This document shows, one piece after another, positions 53,412-61,780 of a stretch of 64,000 nucleotides of DNA. The translations under genes were made by a program, and so were the position numbers. Within the stretch, counting starts at the first letter, position 1, and each line of letters starts with the position of its first letter. Below the pieces are notes generated by a model. That model was not told the DNA's origin and searched no databases. It was given only the letters and a program-made list of their open reading frames with translations. This stretch comes from JAABTH01 sp964492615 (GTDB lineage: Bacteria; Bacillota; Dethiobacteria; DTU022), in the NCBI GenBank assembly GCA_964492615.1, contig CAZBKZ010000001.1, positions 1 to 64,000 on the forward strand. The letters run 5' to 3'.

Positions 53412-55381
53412 ATAGCATCCACCTCCGCCAGTATTTGTTCATTACTGAAACCTTTAAGCTTGATCGAGCCGGAGCGGCAGATAACTGCACAGGAACCGCA
53501 ACCCTGACAAAGAGCCGGATTCACCTCGGCCACCATTCGTTTAAAAATTTCGCCGTACAGGCGCTCTTCAATTTCAACCGAACTGATTGCGCTGTAAGGA
53601 CACACAGCCTCACAGTATAAACATCCGGAACATTCTGCCTGGTTAACCTCAGCAGTACAAGCTTCTCCAAGCAGAACATCCTTTGATAACAAGCCAACAA
53701 CTTTTACTGCAGCCGCACTGGCCTGGGCGACAGAATCGGGAATATCCTTGGGCGCCTGACAGGCTCCTGCTATAAATATTCCTGCTGTATGAGTTTCCAC
53801 CGGCTTCAGTTTAGGATGAGCTTCATTAAAGAAATGATAGCTGTCACTATTAATACCGATCATGCGCCCCACCTCTGTGGCATCACTACGGGCAATAGAT
53901 GCGGCAGCCAGGACAACCATATCCGCTTTTATATCAATAGTCTTGCCACTGAGAGAATCAACCCCGCGCACTACAAGCTGGTTCTCCTCGGGGAATATCT
54001 TACCAACCTGACCGCGCAGGTACGCCACATCATACTCTTCGGCCGCCCTGCGCTGGAATTCCTCGTAACCTTTACCGGCTGTGCGAACATCAATGTAAAA
54101 CACATAACTTTTTGCATCGGGTACTTTTTCCTTGAGCAAAATAGCCTGTTTTGCGGTAAACATACAGCATATCTTTGAGCAGTAATTCATGCCGCGGGCT
54201 TTGTCCCTTGAACCAACACACTGAATGAACACTACTTTTTTAGGCGGTTTTCCATCAGAGAGGCGTATAACCTTGCCTCCGGTCGGTCCTGCGGCATTAA
54301 AAAGCCGTTCAAATTCTAAGCCGGTCAGGATATCGGGATGCTGCCCGTATCCGTATTCACCGTATTGCTCAGGCTTCATCTGATCAAAACCGGTTGCAAC
54401 TACTATTGCACCGTAACGACGTTCGATTAGCTGATCCTGCTGCTCGTAATCAATCGCCTGGGGGGGACATTCCTTCTGGCAGATCTGGCAACGTCCTTTC
54501 TTAAAATACAGGCAGGCATCGCGGTCTATAACCGGAACATTCGGTACCGCCTGGGGGAAAGGAACGTAGATTGCTTTCCGTTTACTTAATCCCATTTCAA
54601 ATTCTGAAGACGCTTTAGAGGGACACTTTTCATAGCATATACCACATCCGGTACACTTAACAGGGTCTACATAGCGGGCTTTCTGTCTGATTTTAACTTC
54701 AAACTGCCCAACAAAGCCGTTAACTTCTTCAACCTCTGAATAGGTTAAAAGGTTAATATTTGGATGCTGAGCCGCTTCAACCATCTTTGGGGTAAGAATA
54801 CAAGCTGAACAATCCAGGGTTGGAAATGTTTTCTCAAGCTGGGCCATACGACCACCGATACTGGGTTCTCTTTCAACCACATCTACTTCATAGCCGGATT
54901 CGGCAATATCAATAGCTGCCTGGATGCCTGCTATTCCACCGCCAATCACAAGTGCCCTTTTTTCAACATCCAGCCTTGGTGCATCAAGCGGATCATTAAG
55001 AGCTACCTTCGCCGCGGCTGCACGAAGAAGAGCAATTGCTTTGGGGGTTGCTTCCTCCATATTCTTGTGCACCCATGAACAATGCTCCCTGATATTAGCC
55101 ACTTCCAACAAGTAGGGATTAAGCCCGGCCTCTGAAGCAGCTTTGCGAAAAGTACTTTCATGCATTCGCGGCGAGCAGGTCCCGACTACAACTCGATCCA
55201 GCTTATTTTTTATAATAGATTCTTTAATTAAATCCTGCCCCATCTCGGAACAAAGATACCTGTATTCATCGGCATAAACAACACCGGGAAAGCTGCGGGC
55301 TGCTTCAACGGCTTCCTTGATATTTACAGTGCCGGCGATATTCGTTCCGCAGTGACATATAAAAACACCGGTTCTTGGCAA
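53396..55381 (-). CDS. hdrA: HdrA, flavin-containing bifurcating subunit
   Basis: About 661 residues. N-terminal GVFICHCGTNIAG, then the FAD-binding VIGGGIAGIQAAIDIAESG, the LDCSACILTPKM motif, and several ferredoxin clusters (CTGCGICYEKCPSKA, CQICQKECPPQAI, CSGCLYCEAVCPYSA, CQGCGSCAVICRSG). HdrA is where electrons bifurcate between ferredoxin and HdrBC in known complexes. No selenocysteine is needed. Initiation is probably TTG at 55381, nine bases after GGAGG; a TTG three codons earlier is too close. Confidence 0.92.
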   Translation of the reverse strand: MPRTGVFICHCGTNIAGTVNIKEAVEAARSFPGVVYADEYRYLCSEMGQDLIKESIIKNKLDRVVVGTCSPRMHESTFRKAASEAGLNPYLLEVANIREHCSWVHKNMEEATPKAIALLRAAAAKVALNDPLDAPRLDVEKRALVIGGGIAGIQAAIDIAESGYEVDVVEREPSIGGRMAQLEKTFPTLDCSACILTPKMVEAAQHPNINLLTYSEVEEVNGFVGQFEVKIRQKARYVDPVKCTGCGICYEKCPSKASSEFEMGLSKRKAIYVPFPQAVPNVPVIDRDACLYFKKGRCQICQKECPPQAIDYEQQDQLIERRYGAIVVATGFDQMKPEQYGEYGYGQHPDILTGLEFERLFNAAGPTGGKVIRLSDGKPPKKVVFIQCVGSRDKARGMNYCSKICCMFTAKQAILLKEKVPDAKSYVFYIDVRTAGKGYEEFQRRAAEEYDVAYLRGQVGKIFPEENQLVVRGVDSLSGKTIDIKADMVVLAAASIARSDATEVGRMIGINSDSYHFFNEAHPKLKPVETHTAGIFIAGACQAPKDIPDSVAQASAAAVKVVGLLSKDVLLGEACTAEVNQAECSGCLYCEAVCPYSAISSVEIEERLYGEIFKRMVAEVNPALCQGCGSCAVICRSGSIKLKGFSNEQILAEVDAICLQR

Positions 55382-55396
55382 ATTCCACAACCTCCC

Positions 55397-55792
55397 TTAC
55401 TTATTATATTTACGAAAACCGCTGACCAGAGCCTGCTGGGGCAACTTCTCAAGCTGCTCCGGGGTAAGGTCTGCGGGACCGAATTTATTTCCTTCACGAC
55501 GGCGAAGCAGCACCAGCCGTACGCCTTCCATCATTCGGGCCAGGTCAAGATCCCGGGGACAGCGCGCTGCACAGGTGAAACAGGAAGCACAAATCCAGGG
55601 AGTCTTACTGTTTAATAGCTCTTCTTCAAGACCAAGCTGTAAACAACGGATCACCTGGTGCGGCAACAAATCCATGGCTGCTGTTACCGGGCAGGCAGCG
55701 CTGCATTTAGCACACTGGTAGCAGTGGTTTGGATCCTGGCCGCTTTGCATTCTCATCTCATCAACTATACGATCTTTACTATTTATCGCCAT
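55397..55792 (-). CDS. hdrC: HdrC, ferredoxin subunit
   Basis: 131 residues with two [4Fe-4S] motifs, CYQCAKCSAACPV and CASCFTCAARCPRD. It connects HdrA to HdrB. The MRMQSGQDPNHCYQCAKC layout is characteristic of HdrC. It overlaps hdrB by 14 bases and lies 15 bases before hdrA. Confidence 0.93.
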   Translation of the reverse strand: MAINSKDRIVDEMRMQSGQDPNHCYQCAKCSAACPVTAAMDLLPHQVIRCLQLGLEEELLNSKTPWICASCFTCAARCPRDLDLARMMEGVRLVLLRRREGNKFGPADLTPEQLEKLPQQALVSGFRKYNK

Positions 55793-56615
55793 TCCTGTTT
55801 AACCCCCTTTCGGCAGCTCCAGCCATTAGCTGATCAGATTGCAACCCCAACGCCTCAGCTAAAAGCTCACTGAAATAATAAACTTTTATTACCCCCTTAC
55901 CGTCATCTGCCGCACAATTTTCAAGGTTATAACGGCATAAGGGGCAGGCGGTTATTATTGCCTCGGCTCCAGCATTACGCGCCGAGGTAAAAATGCGTGA
56001 TACAGTATCGCGGGCCACTGCTTCTTCAGTAACTGAAAGGTAAGCTCCACAGCATTCAGTACGGTATGGCGTCTTAATGGGGTCTGCACCAATTGCTTTT
56101 AGCATATCTTCCATGATTGTCGGGTTTTCCGGATCATCAAACTGCATCACTTTAGATGGCCTTAAAAGCAGACATCCATAATAGGCAGACACCTTCTTCC
56201 CCTCAAGAGGTTTTTTGACCATTTCAGAAAGTTTTTCAAAGCCGAGATCGTCGCGCAACACTTCCAGAAAATGCAATACGCGCCCTTCACCGGCATAATC
56301 CACTTCGAGATAGTCTGTAACCTTTTTACGGGCCTCTTCATTTCGCTGCATTAACTCCTGGGCCCTTTTTAAAACATGATGACAGGCGGCACAGAGCGAT
56401 ACCAACGGTTCACCCTTGGCAGCAGCCAGGGTTCGAACCGGTGAGAGCAGGGTAATTAATTCATCTTCATAGAGAGGATACACCGCTCCGCAGCATTGCC
56501 ACTCTTCAAGCTCGACCAATTCGATGCCGAGTGCAGATGCAGCAGCCATTGTGGTACTTTCCATGTTTTGTGCCTGTCCTTTTAAGGTACATCCTGGGAA
56601 ATAATGATAACGCAT
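55779..56615 (-). CDS. hdrB: HdrB, CCG-domain disulfide reductase subunit
   Basis: 278 residues. Two cysteine-rich CCG domains are complete: FPGC...WQCCGAVYP...CAAC and YYGC...TECCGAYL...CPLC, which in methanogens hold the noncubane Fe-S clusters that reduce heterodisulfide. First gene of hdrBCA-flxDCBA, with AAGGAGG before the ATG. In a non-methanogen the acceptor would be DsrC-like or another disulfide; no dsrC is in the window. Confidence 0.93.
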   Translation of the reverse strand: MRYHYFPGCTLKGQAQNMESTTMAAASALGIELVELEEWQCCGAVYPLYEDELITLLSPVRTLAAAKGEPLVSLCAACHHVLKRAQELMQRNEEARKKVTDYLEVDYAGEGRVLHFLEVLRDDLGFEKLSEMVKKPLEGKKVSAYYGCLLLRPSKVMQFDDPENPTIMEDMLKAIGADPIKTPYRTECCGAYLSVTEEAVARDTVSRIFTSARNAGAEAIITACPLCRYNLENCAADDGKGVIKVYYFSELLAEALGLQSDQLMAGAAERGLNRNGDK

Positions 56616-56841
56616 TTAGAGCACCTCCTTATCGGGCAGGTTTTAGAAAACTACCTGATCATATTCGACAAGGGATTTATTTTCCCTTTTTAAATATTAT
56701 AATATTTATTTTAATATTTAGAATTACTCTCTGTAGCAGCATCAACAAACAATAAAACAAAATACACTCTTCCCATAAAACGTCCGGCATACTTTTAAAT
56801 GTGTTATCATATCAGAAAAGTATGAACACGAGGTGCGGGGA

Positions 56842-58437
56842 ATGAACTTATACTTTATTAACTTATTTCTTATCCTGATCACAATTATTGCCTTACTGGG
56901 AATATTAATATACCTTTACAGACATTTATGCGTAACCGCTACCCGAGAATTTGCCGTAATGGTTATCTTTGCCTTAATATTTTCAACTGCTTCGCTTTTT
57001 GAGCTGGTCACGAATCAGTACGAACAAATGGTTTTTTGGAGGAATGTTGCCCAAATCGGTAATTTTTTTGGCCCTCTGGCAGCACTTTATTTTTCTATGA
57101 CTTTTGCCGGCCATCAAACCGGCAAAAATAAATGGTTTTTGCTATTGCTTGTTATCCCGGTAATCAGCATCACGCTATATTTTACAAGCGATTATCAACA
57201 CCTGGTGAGAAAAAGCATCGATATGGTTTATATCGGTGGTTACCCGGCAATAGAAATTCAAAGCACATCCCTGGGCATTATTTTTGTTTCTCAAAATTTT
57301 ATTGTAAATTTGATTGCCGCCTTCATATTGCTAACCATGAATGCCACGAGGATAATTCGCACTCAAGCAAGAATTATTGCTGGCGGCATCATAGCTATTA
57401 CAACACTTTTATGGTTAAAAGCTGCAGGCGTTATTACTAACATTGATATGAGCATTTTATATCTTCCCGGCCTCCTTATAATCATGATTGGTTTATTCAG
57501 ATACAAAATTCTATCAATATCACCCATTGCAACAAGTAAAGTTGTTGAAGTCATTGAGGAAGGAATTGTTGTTGCTTCCACCGGAGGAAGAATAGTTGAT
57601 CTTAATCCCAGCGGCAGGGAATTATTTTCTAGAATAACAACAAATTCACAACTGATAAACAACAAAGACTCAGGCAAAAAGAAGCCTAAACCAATGGGTG
57701 CCTTAAAAGAAGCAGAGCTAATTATTTCCAGCCTCTTTCCAGCGTGGTCAAAATACATTGAATCATGCATAAACGGGTGTGTTGAAATATCCATTCCACT
57801 TGACTCACAAAAGAAATTTTTTAAAGTCAACATCTACAAGCTTGAAGACAAAAAGAACAATCATATTGGGTGCATATCCATCATTCGCGACATTACTGCT
57901 GAAAAAGCAGAAAAAGATTTCCTGGAAACAAAGGCATACACAGATGCCTTAACCGGCCTTTACAATTATGGTTTCTTCAAAGAAGCTTTACAGCGTGAAA
58001 TTGATAGACATAAAAGGTATAAAAGGGAATTCTCAATTATCATGTTTGATATTGATCAATTCAAAAACATCAACGACGTTCACGGACACCTTGCCGGAGA
58101 TAACATCCTTGTTGCGGTTGCGCAGGCGACAAATACATCCTTTCGCCATTCAGACATAGTAGCCCGCTATGGAGGCGATGAATTTGCAATAATGATGCCG
58201 GAGACCGGGATTGAAGCCGCAGTTGAGTTATCTGAAAGATTGTTGGATAAAATTAAAAACATGACTATAAATTACAAAAACAAGCAGATCAAAATAAGAA
58301 TTAGTATGGGGATTGCCCACTACCCGCTCCCTGACGGTTCAAAAACGGAAATTTTAAGCGCAGCAGATCATGCACTATATATCTCTAAGAAAAAAGGTAG
58401 AAACAGATTAACCGTTTATGGAATAGAGGCAGAGTAA
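56842..58437 (+). CDS. Membrane-bound diguanylate cyclase with 7TM-type sensor
   Basis: About 531 residues. Seven to eight hydrophobic helices (1-225) resemble the histidine-kinase 7TM input domain, then a PAS domain (230-360) with VVEVIEEGIVVASTGGRIVDL, then a GGDEF domain (370-530) with intact YGGDEFAIMMP and DIDQFKNINDVHGH. It should make c-di-GMP. ATG at 56842 with GAGGTG is preferred to a GTG three codons upstream. No EAL or HD-GYP domain. Confidence 0.88.
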   Translation: MNLYFINLFLILITIIALLGILIYLYRHLCVTATREFAVMVIFALIFSTASLFELVTNQYEQMVFWRNVAQIGNFFGPLAALYFSMTFAGHQTGKNKWFLLLLVIPVISITLYFTSDYQHLVRKSIDMVYIGGYPAIEIQSTSLGIIFVSQNFIVNLIAAFILLTMNATRIIRTQARIIAGGIIAITTLLWLKAAGVITNIDMSILYLPGLLIIMIGLFRYKILSISPIATSKVVEVIEEGIVVASTGGRIVDLNPSGRELFSRITTNSQLINNKDSGKKKPKPMGALKEAELIISSLFPAWSKYIESCINGCVEISIPLDSQKKFFKVNIYKLEDKKNNHIGCISIIRDITAEKAEKDFLETKAYTDALTGLYNYGFFKEALQREIDRHKRYKREFSIIMFDIDQFKNINDVHGHLAGDNILVAVAQATNTSFRHSDIVARYGGDEFAIMMPETGIEAAVELSERLLDKIKNMTINYKNKQIKIRISMGIAHYPLPDGSKTEILSAADHALYISKKKGRNRLTVYGIEAE

Positions 58438-58510
58438 AGTCGGGGAGTGCCGTCAGTTTGATTAGGCAACTGACCGCATATAGCTATTTTGCCAACTGGC
58501 CATTATTGTA

Positions 58511-59248
58511 TTAACTATTTAACTTTCCATTATTTTCATTCCAGAATGTGCTGGAAATTAAGGCAGAGCGCCACTTCTCACGCAGATCGGGATAGCGGAT
58601 GGACAGTTCTTCAATCAACTCTTCCATCTCCTTGCGTTTTGTTTTACCACTAACCGGGCAGGGATTATCGAATAAAGGTAGTCTTTCCCGTTTAACCAGT
58701 GAGAATAAAACATTTTCCGGCAACTGGATAAGTGGGCGAATTAAATACAAGTCTGTGCGATCAAGATAGGTGACCGGTTTGAATGTATCCATTTTCCCCG
58801 TATAGATCAGGTTGATCATATAGGTCTGGATGGCGTCATCCAGATGATGCCCCAGGGCCACTTTGTTGCAACCGAGTTTTAACGCTGCCTGATGCAAAGC
58901 CCCGCGTCGCATATTGGCACATAATGCACAGGGGTTGGTTTCTTTGCGGGTCTCAAAAACTATCCGGGCAATAATTGTCTTTTCCACGTATAGGGGCAGC
59001 TTTAACTTTTCAGTGAGCCTGCGCATGGGTTCGATGCCAACAGGCCAGCCAAGATCAACGAAAACGGGCTGGAGCTCAAAATTTAAAGGAGAATGGCGCT
59101 GAAATACTTTTAGAATGTAAAGCAGGGCGGCGCTATCTTTTCCACCTGAAATACCAACCGCTATCTTATCACCGTCGTAAATCATTCCATAATTGTAAAT
59201 CGTCCTTTTAACCCTGGTTAAATACCACTTGCCGTCGCTGCGCCGCAT
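58511..59248 (-). CDS. TtcA-like PP-loop ATPase (tRNA thiolation family)
   Basis: About 245 residues. The ATP-binding PP-loop SGGKDSAAL lies near residue 30. CALCANMRRG supplies the CxxC for an Fe-S cluster, with a third cysteine in NPCPVSGKTKR, the TtcA pattern. ALGHHLDDAIQT is the second conserved motif. TtcA makes 2-thiocytidine in tRNA, but many Clostridial homologues act on unknown substrates. The sequence does not match LarE. ATG at 59248 with GGAAGGG. Confidence 0.83.
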   Translation of the reverse strand: MRRSDGKWYLTRVKRTIYNYGMIYDGDKIAVGISGGKDSAALLYILKVFQRHSPLNFELQPVFVDLGWPVGIEPMRRLTEKLKLPLYVEKTIIARIVFETRKETNPCALCANMRRGALHQAALKLGCNKVALGHHLDDAIQTYMINLIYTGKMDTFKPVTYLDRTDLYLIRPLIQLPENVLFSLVKRERLPLFDNPCPVSGKTKRKEMEELIEELSIRYPDLREKWRSALISSTFWNENNGKLNS

Positions 59249-59374
59249 ACTGTTTACCCTTCCTGATTGTAAAGATGTTGCAGATACAAACAACCGCTCC
59301 TATTATAATATTTATTATTTGAAACAGGCAATTCATCATTTCCGGCCGTCTACTGGTTTCTACCTGCGAAGCAT

Positions 59375-60265
59375 TCAACCTCTCCCGAAACTTATCTTTA
59401 TTTCATTGACCAGCGTGAAAACCAGGATCATTACCCCTCCCGTCAACTGGAGGATTGTTATTGATTCACCGAGTATGAAAACAGAAACGATTACAGCCAC
59501 CAGCGGATCGATATAACTCAGAATAGCCGCCTGCTGCCCTTTCAGTACTGCGAGAGAAGAAAAATAGAGGTAGTATATTACTCCCGTATGAAATACCCCA
59601 ACTATCAGCAGGTTTACGAGACCACTGCTTGATAGCCCTGCAACCTGGAACCCACACGTGTAATAGACATAAGGCCCGAGAACCAATACAGCCGATGCAA
59701 ACTGTAACCATGTCCTGACAATACCATGTATTTCCCCCAGGCTCTTGTTGAAAAGAACTACAATAGCATAAAGCAACGCTGCTCCAAGACCATATAAAAT
59801 ACCCACCAAATCGTTACCGCCTCCACTGCTCACTCCAATTATTAAAACCAGGCCGGCGGTGGAAGCGAGAAAACAAATCACCTGCTTCACATTAAGCTTT
59901 TCTCTGAATAATATAGAACTAGCTATAATTACCACAGTTGGGGCAAAGTAATAGCTTAGTGTAGTTAGGGCTACAGTAGTGTGATTGTAAGCTTCGAAAA
60001 AAAGTATCCAGTTAATGCCCATGACCCCGCCCGAAAGGAATAACTTCCAGATACTTTTTTTAAGCATAGTGAAATCTGTCTTATTTTTGCTATACAGCAT
60101 AAAGAGAAACAGAACGACAAAAGCAATAATACCTCTCCAAAAAGCTGTTTCGGCAGAAGCAAGCTGAATGTTCCTGACAAACAAACCAAGCGTGCCAAAA
60201 GTAGTCATTGCTACAACAATCTGCCATCTGGCCAGTAACTGTTTTTTTATCTCTTCGTTCGACAT
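59375..60265 (-). CDS. EamA/DMT-family transporter
   Basis: 296 residues, ten predicted membrane helices in two EamA repeats, e.g. TFGTLGLFVRNI and GGVMGINWILFFEAY in the first, GVFHTGVIYYLYFSSLAVLKG in the second. Probably exports or imports a small metabolite; substrate unknown. Monocistronic, bounded by a terminator upstream. Confidence 0.87.
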   Translation of the reverse strand: MSNEEIKKQLLARWQIVVAMTTFGTLGLFVRNIQLASAETAFWRGIIAFVVLFLFMLYSKNKTDFTMLKKSIWKLFLSGGVMGINWILFFEAYNHTTVALTTLSYYFAPTVVIIASSILFREKLNVKQVICFLASTAGLVLIIGVSSGGGNDLVGILYGLGAALLYAIVVLFNKSLGEIHGIVRTWLQFASAVLVLGPYVYYTCGFQVAGLSSSGLVNLLIVGVFHTGVIYYLYFSSLAVLKGQQAAILSYIDPLVAVIVSVFILGESITILQLTGGVMILVFTLVNEIKISFGRG

Positions 60266-60338
60266 TAGCTGTCTCCGCTTATATCAAATCAACTCCTCTA
60301 TCATAGTAGATGAAGACCAGGAAGTCTACCACTTGTTG

Positions 60339-60381
60339 CAAAAAGCAGGAGATAGTTTTTGCCATCAACTATCTCCTGCTT
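60339..60381 (-). terminator. Terminator of the chemoreceptor gene
   Basis: Perfect 15-bp stem (60343-60357 with 60367-60381) followed on the minus strand by five T. It lies about 140 bases beyond the chemoreceptor stop; the intervening stretch shows nothing. Confidence 0.8.
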
Positions 60382-60521
60382 AAACTGTCTTTTATAATTG
60401 CTTTTGTTATGTGCCTGCCAGCCTCAGTTGCAGGTCATTATATATCAGTCTATATAATAGATTAATTACTTATATCAGAATAATGTCCGGCTCTGTTTAT
60501 CAATAAACACCATGTTCGTGC

Positions 60522-61382
60522 TTAGATAATCTGAGCAACTTTTTCAATGTTTTCCACGTAATCCAGTAAACCCTGCATCGATGCAGTAATTTCCTGTGCA
60601 GAAGCAGCCTGATTATGAGAAATATCAGCGATTTTTGTGATTTCTTCGCTTAATAGTAATGCCTGTTCTTTTACCATTTGTATATTTTCCTGAATCTCTT
60701 CTACAGACTTGGTGCTATTATCAGCCATTTTTCTTATTTCATTGGCAACCACTTCAAAACCCCGCCCGTTTTCACCAACACGAGCTGCTTCTATTGATGC
60801 GTTAATCCCCAGCAGGTTCGAGTTGGCGGCAACATCTTTAACAAATTTCAGCATTTTTTCCATCGCTGCGATTTTATCAGACATTTCTTCCTGCTTCTGA
60901 GAAAGTGTTTCCATCATCCCTGATAGTTCCTGGGTTGAAGAAGCCATACTTTCCGTGGTTGCCACAACCTCCTGGTAAGCAGAGGCAAAAGCATTTGAAG
61001 TTTCATTAAGCATTTCCTGATTTTTCATACTTAAACGCATGGCCATGGCTCCGACAACCTTGCCATCACTATCGACCAGGGGCACCGCTGAGGCCTTAAA
61101 TGCATTGCCATAGATTTCTTTGGACAAATAATAATCATGCTTTTTCCCGGTATTAATCGCTTTATACAAACCTGAGCCTTCAGGGATTGGATTACCCGCG
61201 TTACTGGTAAGCTCATCATCTGCTCCGGCCAGGTCGACTAAAAATTTCTCCCTGTCTGTCACGGCTATTGAACAGTCAATCGGAACCATTTGCTGGTAAA
61301 GGGGAGCTAACTTCATAGCAAATTCAAGAATTGAATAATGCCCTGTGCTCATGGAGTTTTCATTATTGTCGTTTTGCGTCAT
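60522..61382 (-). CDS. Soluble methyl-accepting chemotaxis protein
   Basis: 286 residues with no membrane helix. An N-terminal sensor domain of about 115 residues (CSIAVTDREKFLV, KEIYGNAFKASAVPLVDSDG, VVGAMAMRLSM) leads to a short signalling hairpin with the tip sequence LLGINASIEAARVGENGRGFEVVA. The signalling helices are much shorter than in standard receptors. The sensor type is not recognised with certainty. Confidence 0.88.
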   Translation of the reverse strand: MTQNDNNENSMSTGHYSILEFAMKLAPLYQQMVPIDCSIAVTDREKFLVDLAGADDELTSNAGNPIPEGSGLYKAINTGKKHDYYLSKEIYGNAFKASAVPLVDSDGKVVGAMAMRLSMKNQEMLNETSNAFASAYQEVVATTESMASSTQELSGMMETLSQKQEEMSDKIAAMEKMLKFVKDVAANSNLLGINASIEAARVGENGRGFEVVANEIRKMADNSTKSVEEIQENIQMVKEQALLLSEEITKIADISHNQAASAQEITASMQGLLDYVENIEKVAQII

Positions 61383-61595
61383 AATCAGGCCTCCTAGTTA
61401 TACTTTTCGGAATGATTTTATAATAATTAAGTGAATCCTGTTAAAAGAGTAGCACCTTTTTTAACATTGAGACACTTCCGGTTACATATAGTATAAATTA
61501 TTTAAGATGGTTTTTGCAAACAATTAACATTCTCGATCAAAGTAGAAAAAAATGTTATATTGGTTATGAAATATAAATGATATGGAGGTATCAAC

Positions 61596-61718
61596 ATGGC
61601 CCGGCATCTCAAGAAACACAGATCTGGAATAAGTAAGGCCTGGCTCTACATTATCCTGTCCAGCCTGGTTGCATTCTTTACTGGATATTATCTTTCGGTA
61701 AATAACCTATTATTTTAA
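61596..61718 (+). CDS. 40-residue single-helix membrane peptide
   Basis: Small gene with ATG after GGAGG at good spacing. A basic N terminus (ARHLKKHRSG) is followed by a hydrophobic helix (about 17-37, LYIILSSLVAFFTGYYLS). A hairpin terminator follows directly. Family unknown; it could be a small membrane regulator. I rely on the ribosome binding site, helix and terminator together. Confidence 0.55.
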   Translation: MARHLKKHRSGISKAWLYIILSSLVAFFTGYYLSVNNLLF

Positions 61719-61721
61719 TAT

Positions 61722-61760
61722 AAAGGGGATAGCGCTTATAAGCTATCCCCTTCACATTAT
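61722..61760 (+). terminator. Hairpin between convergent genes
   Basis: AAGGGGATAGC/GCTATCCCCTT stem (61723-61733 with 61742-61752), flanked by A/T-rich sequence on both sides, probably bidirectional. Confidence 0.7.
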
Positions 61761-61780
61761 TATATTTGCTTAACATTTTG

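Noticed and set aside
56833..56841. GTG start three codons upstream in the membrane GGDEF gene
   Set aside because: The GAGGTG that would serve as ribosome binding site overlaps that GTG; the ATG at 56842 has proper spacing.
58511..59248. LarE completing the nickel-pincer pathway
   Set aside because: It has the CxxC plus third-Cys pattern of TtcA and lacks a LarE-like layout.
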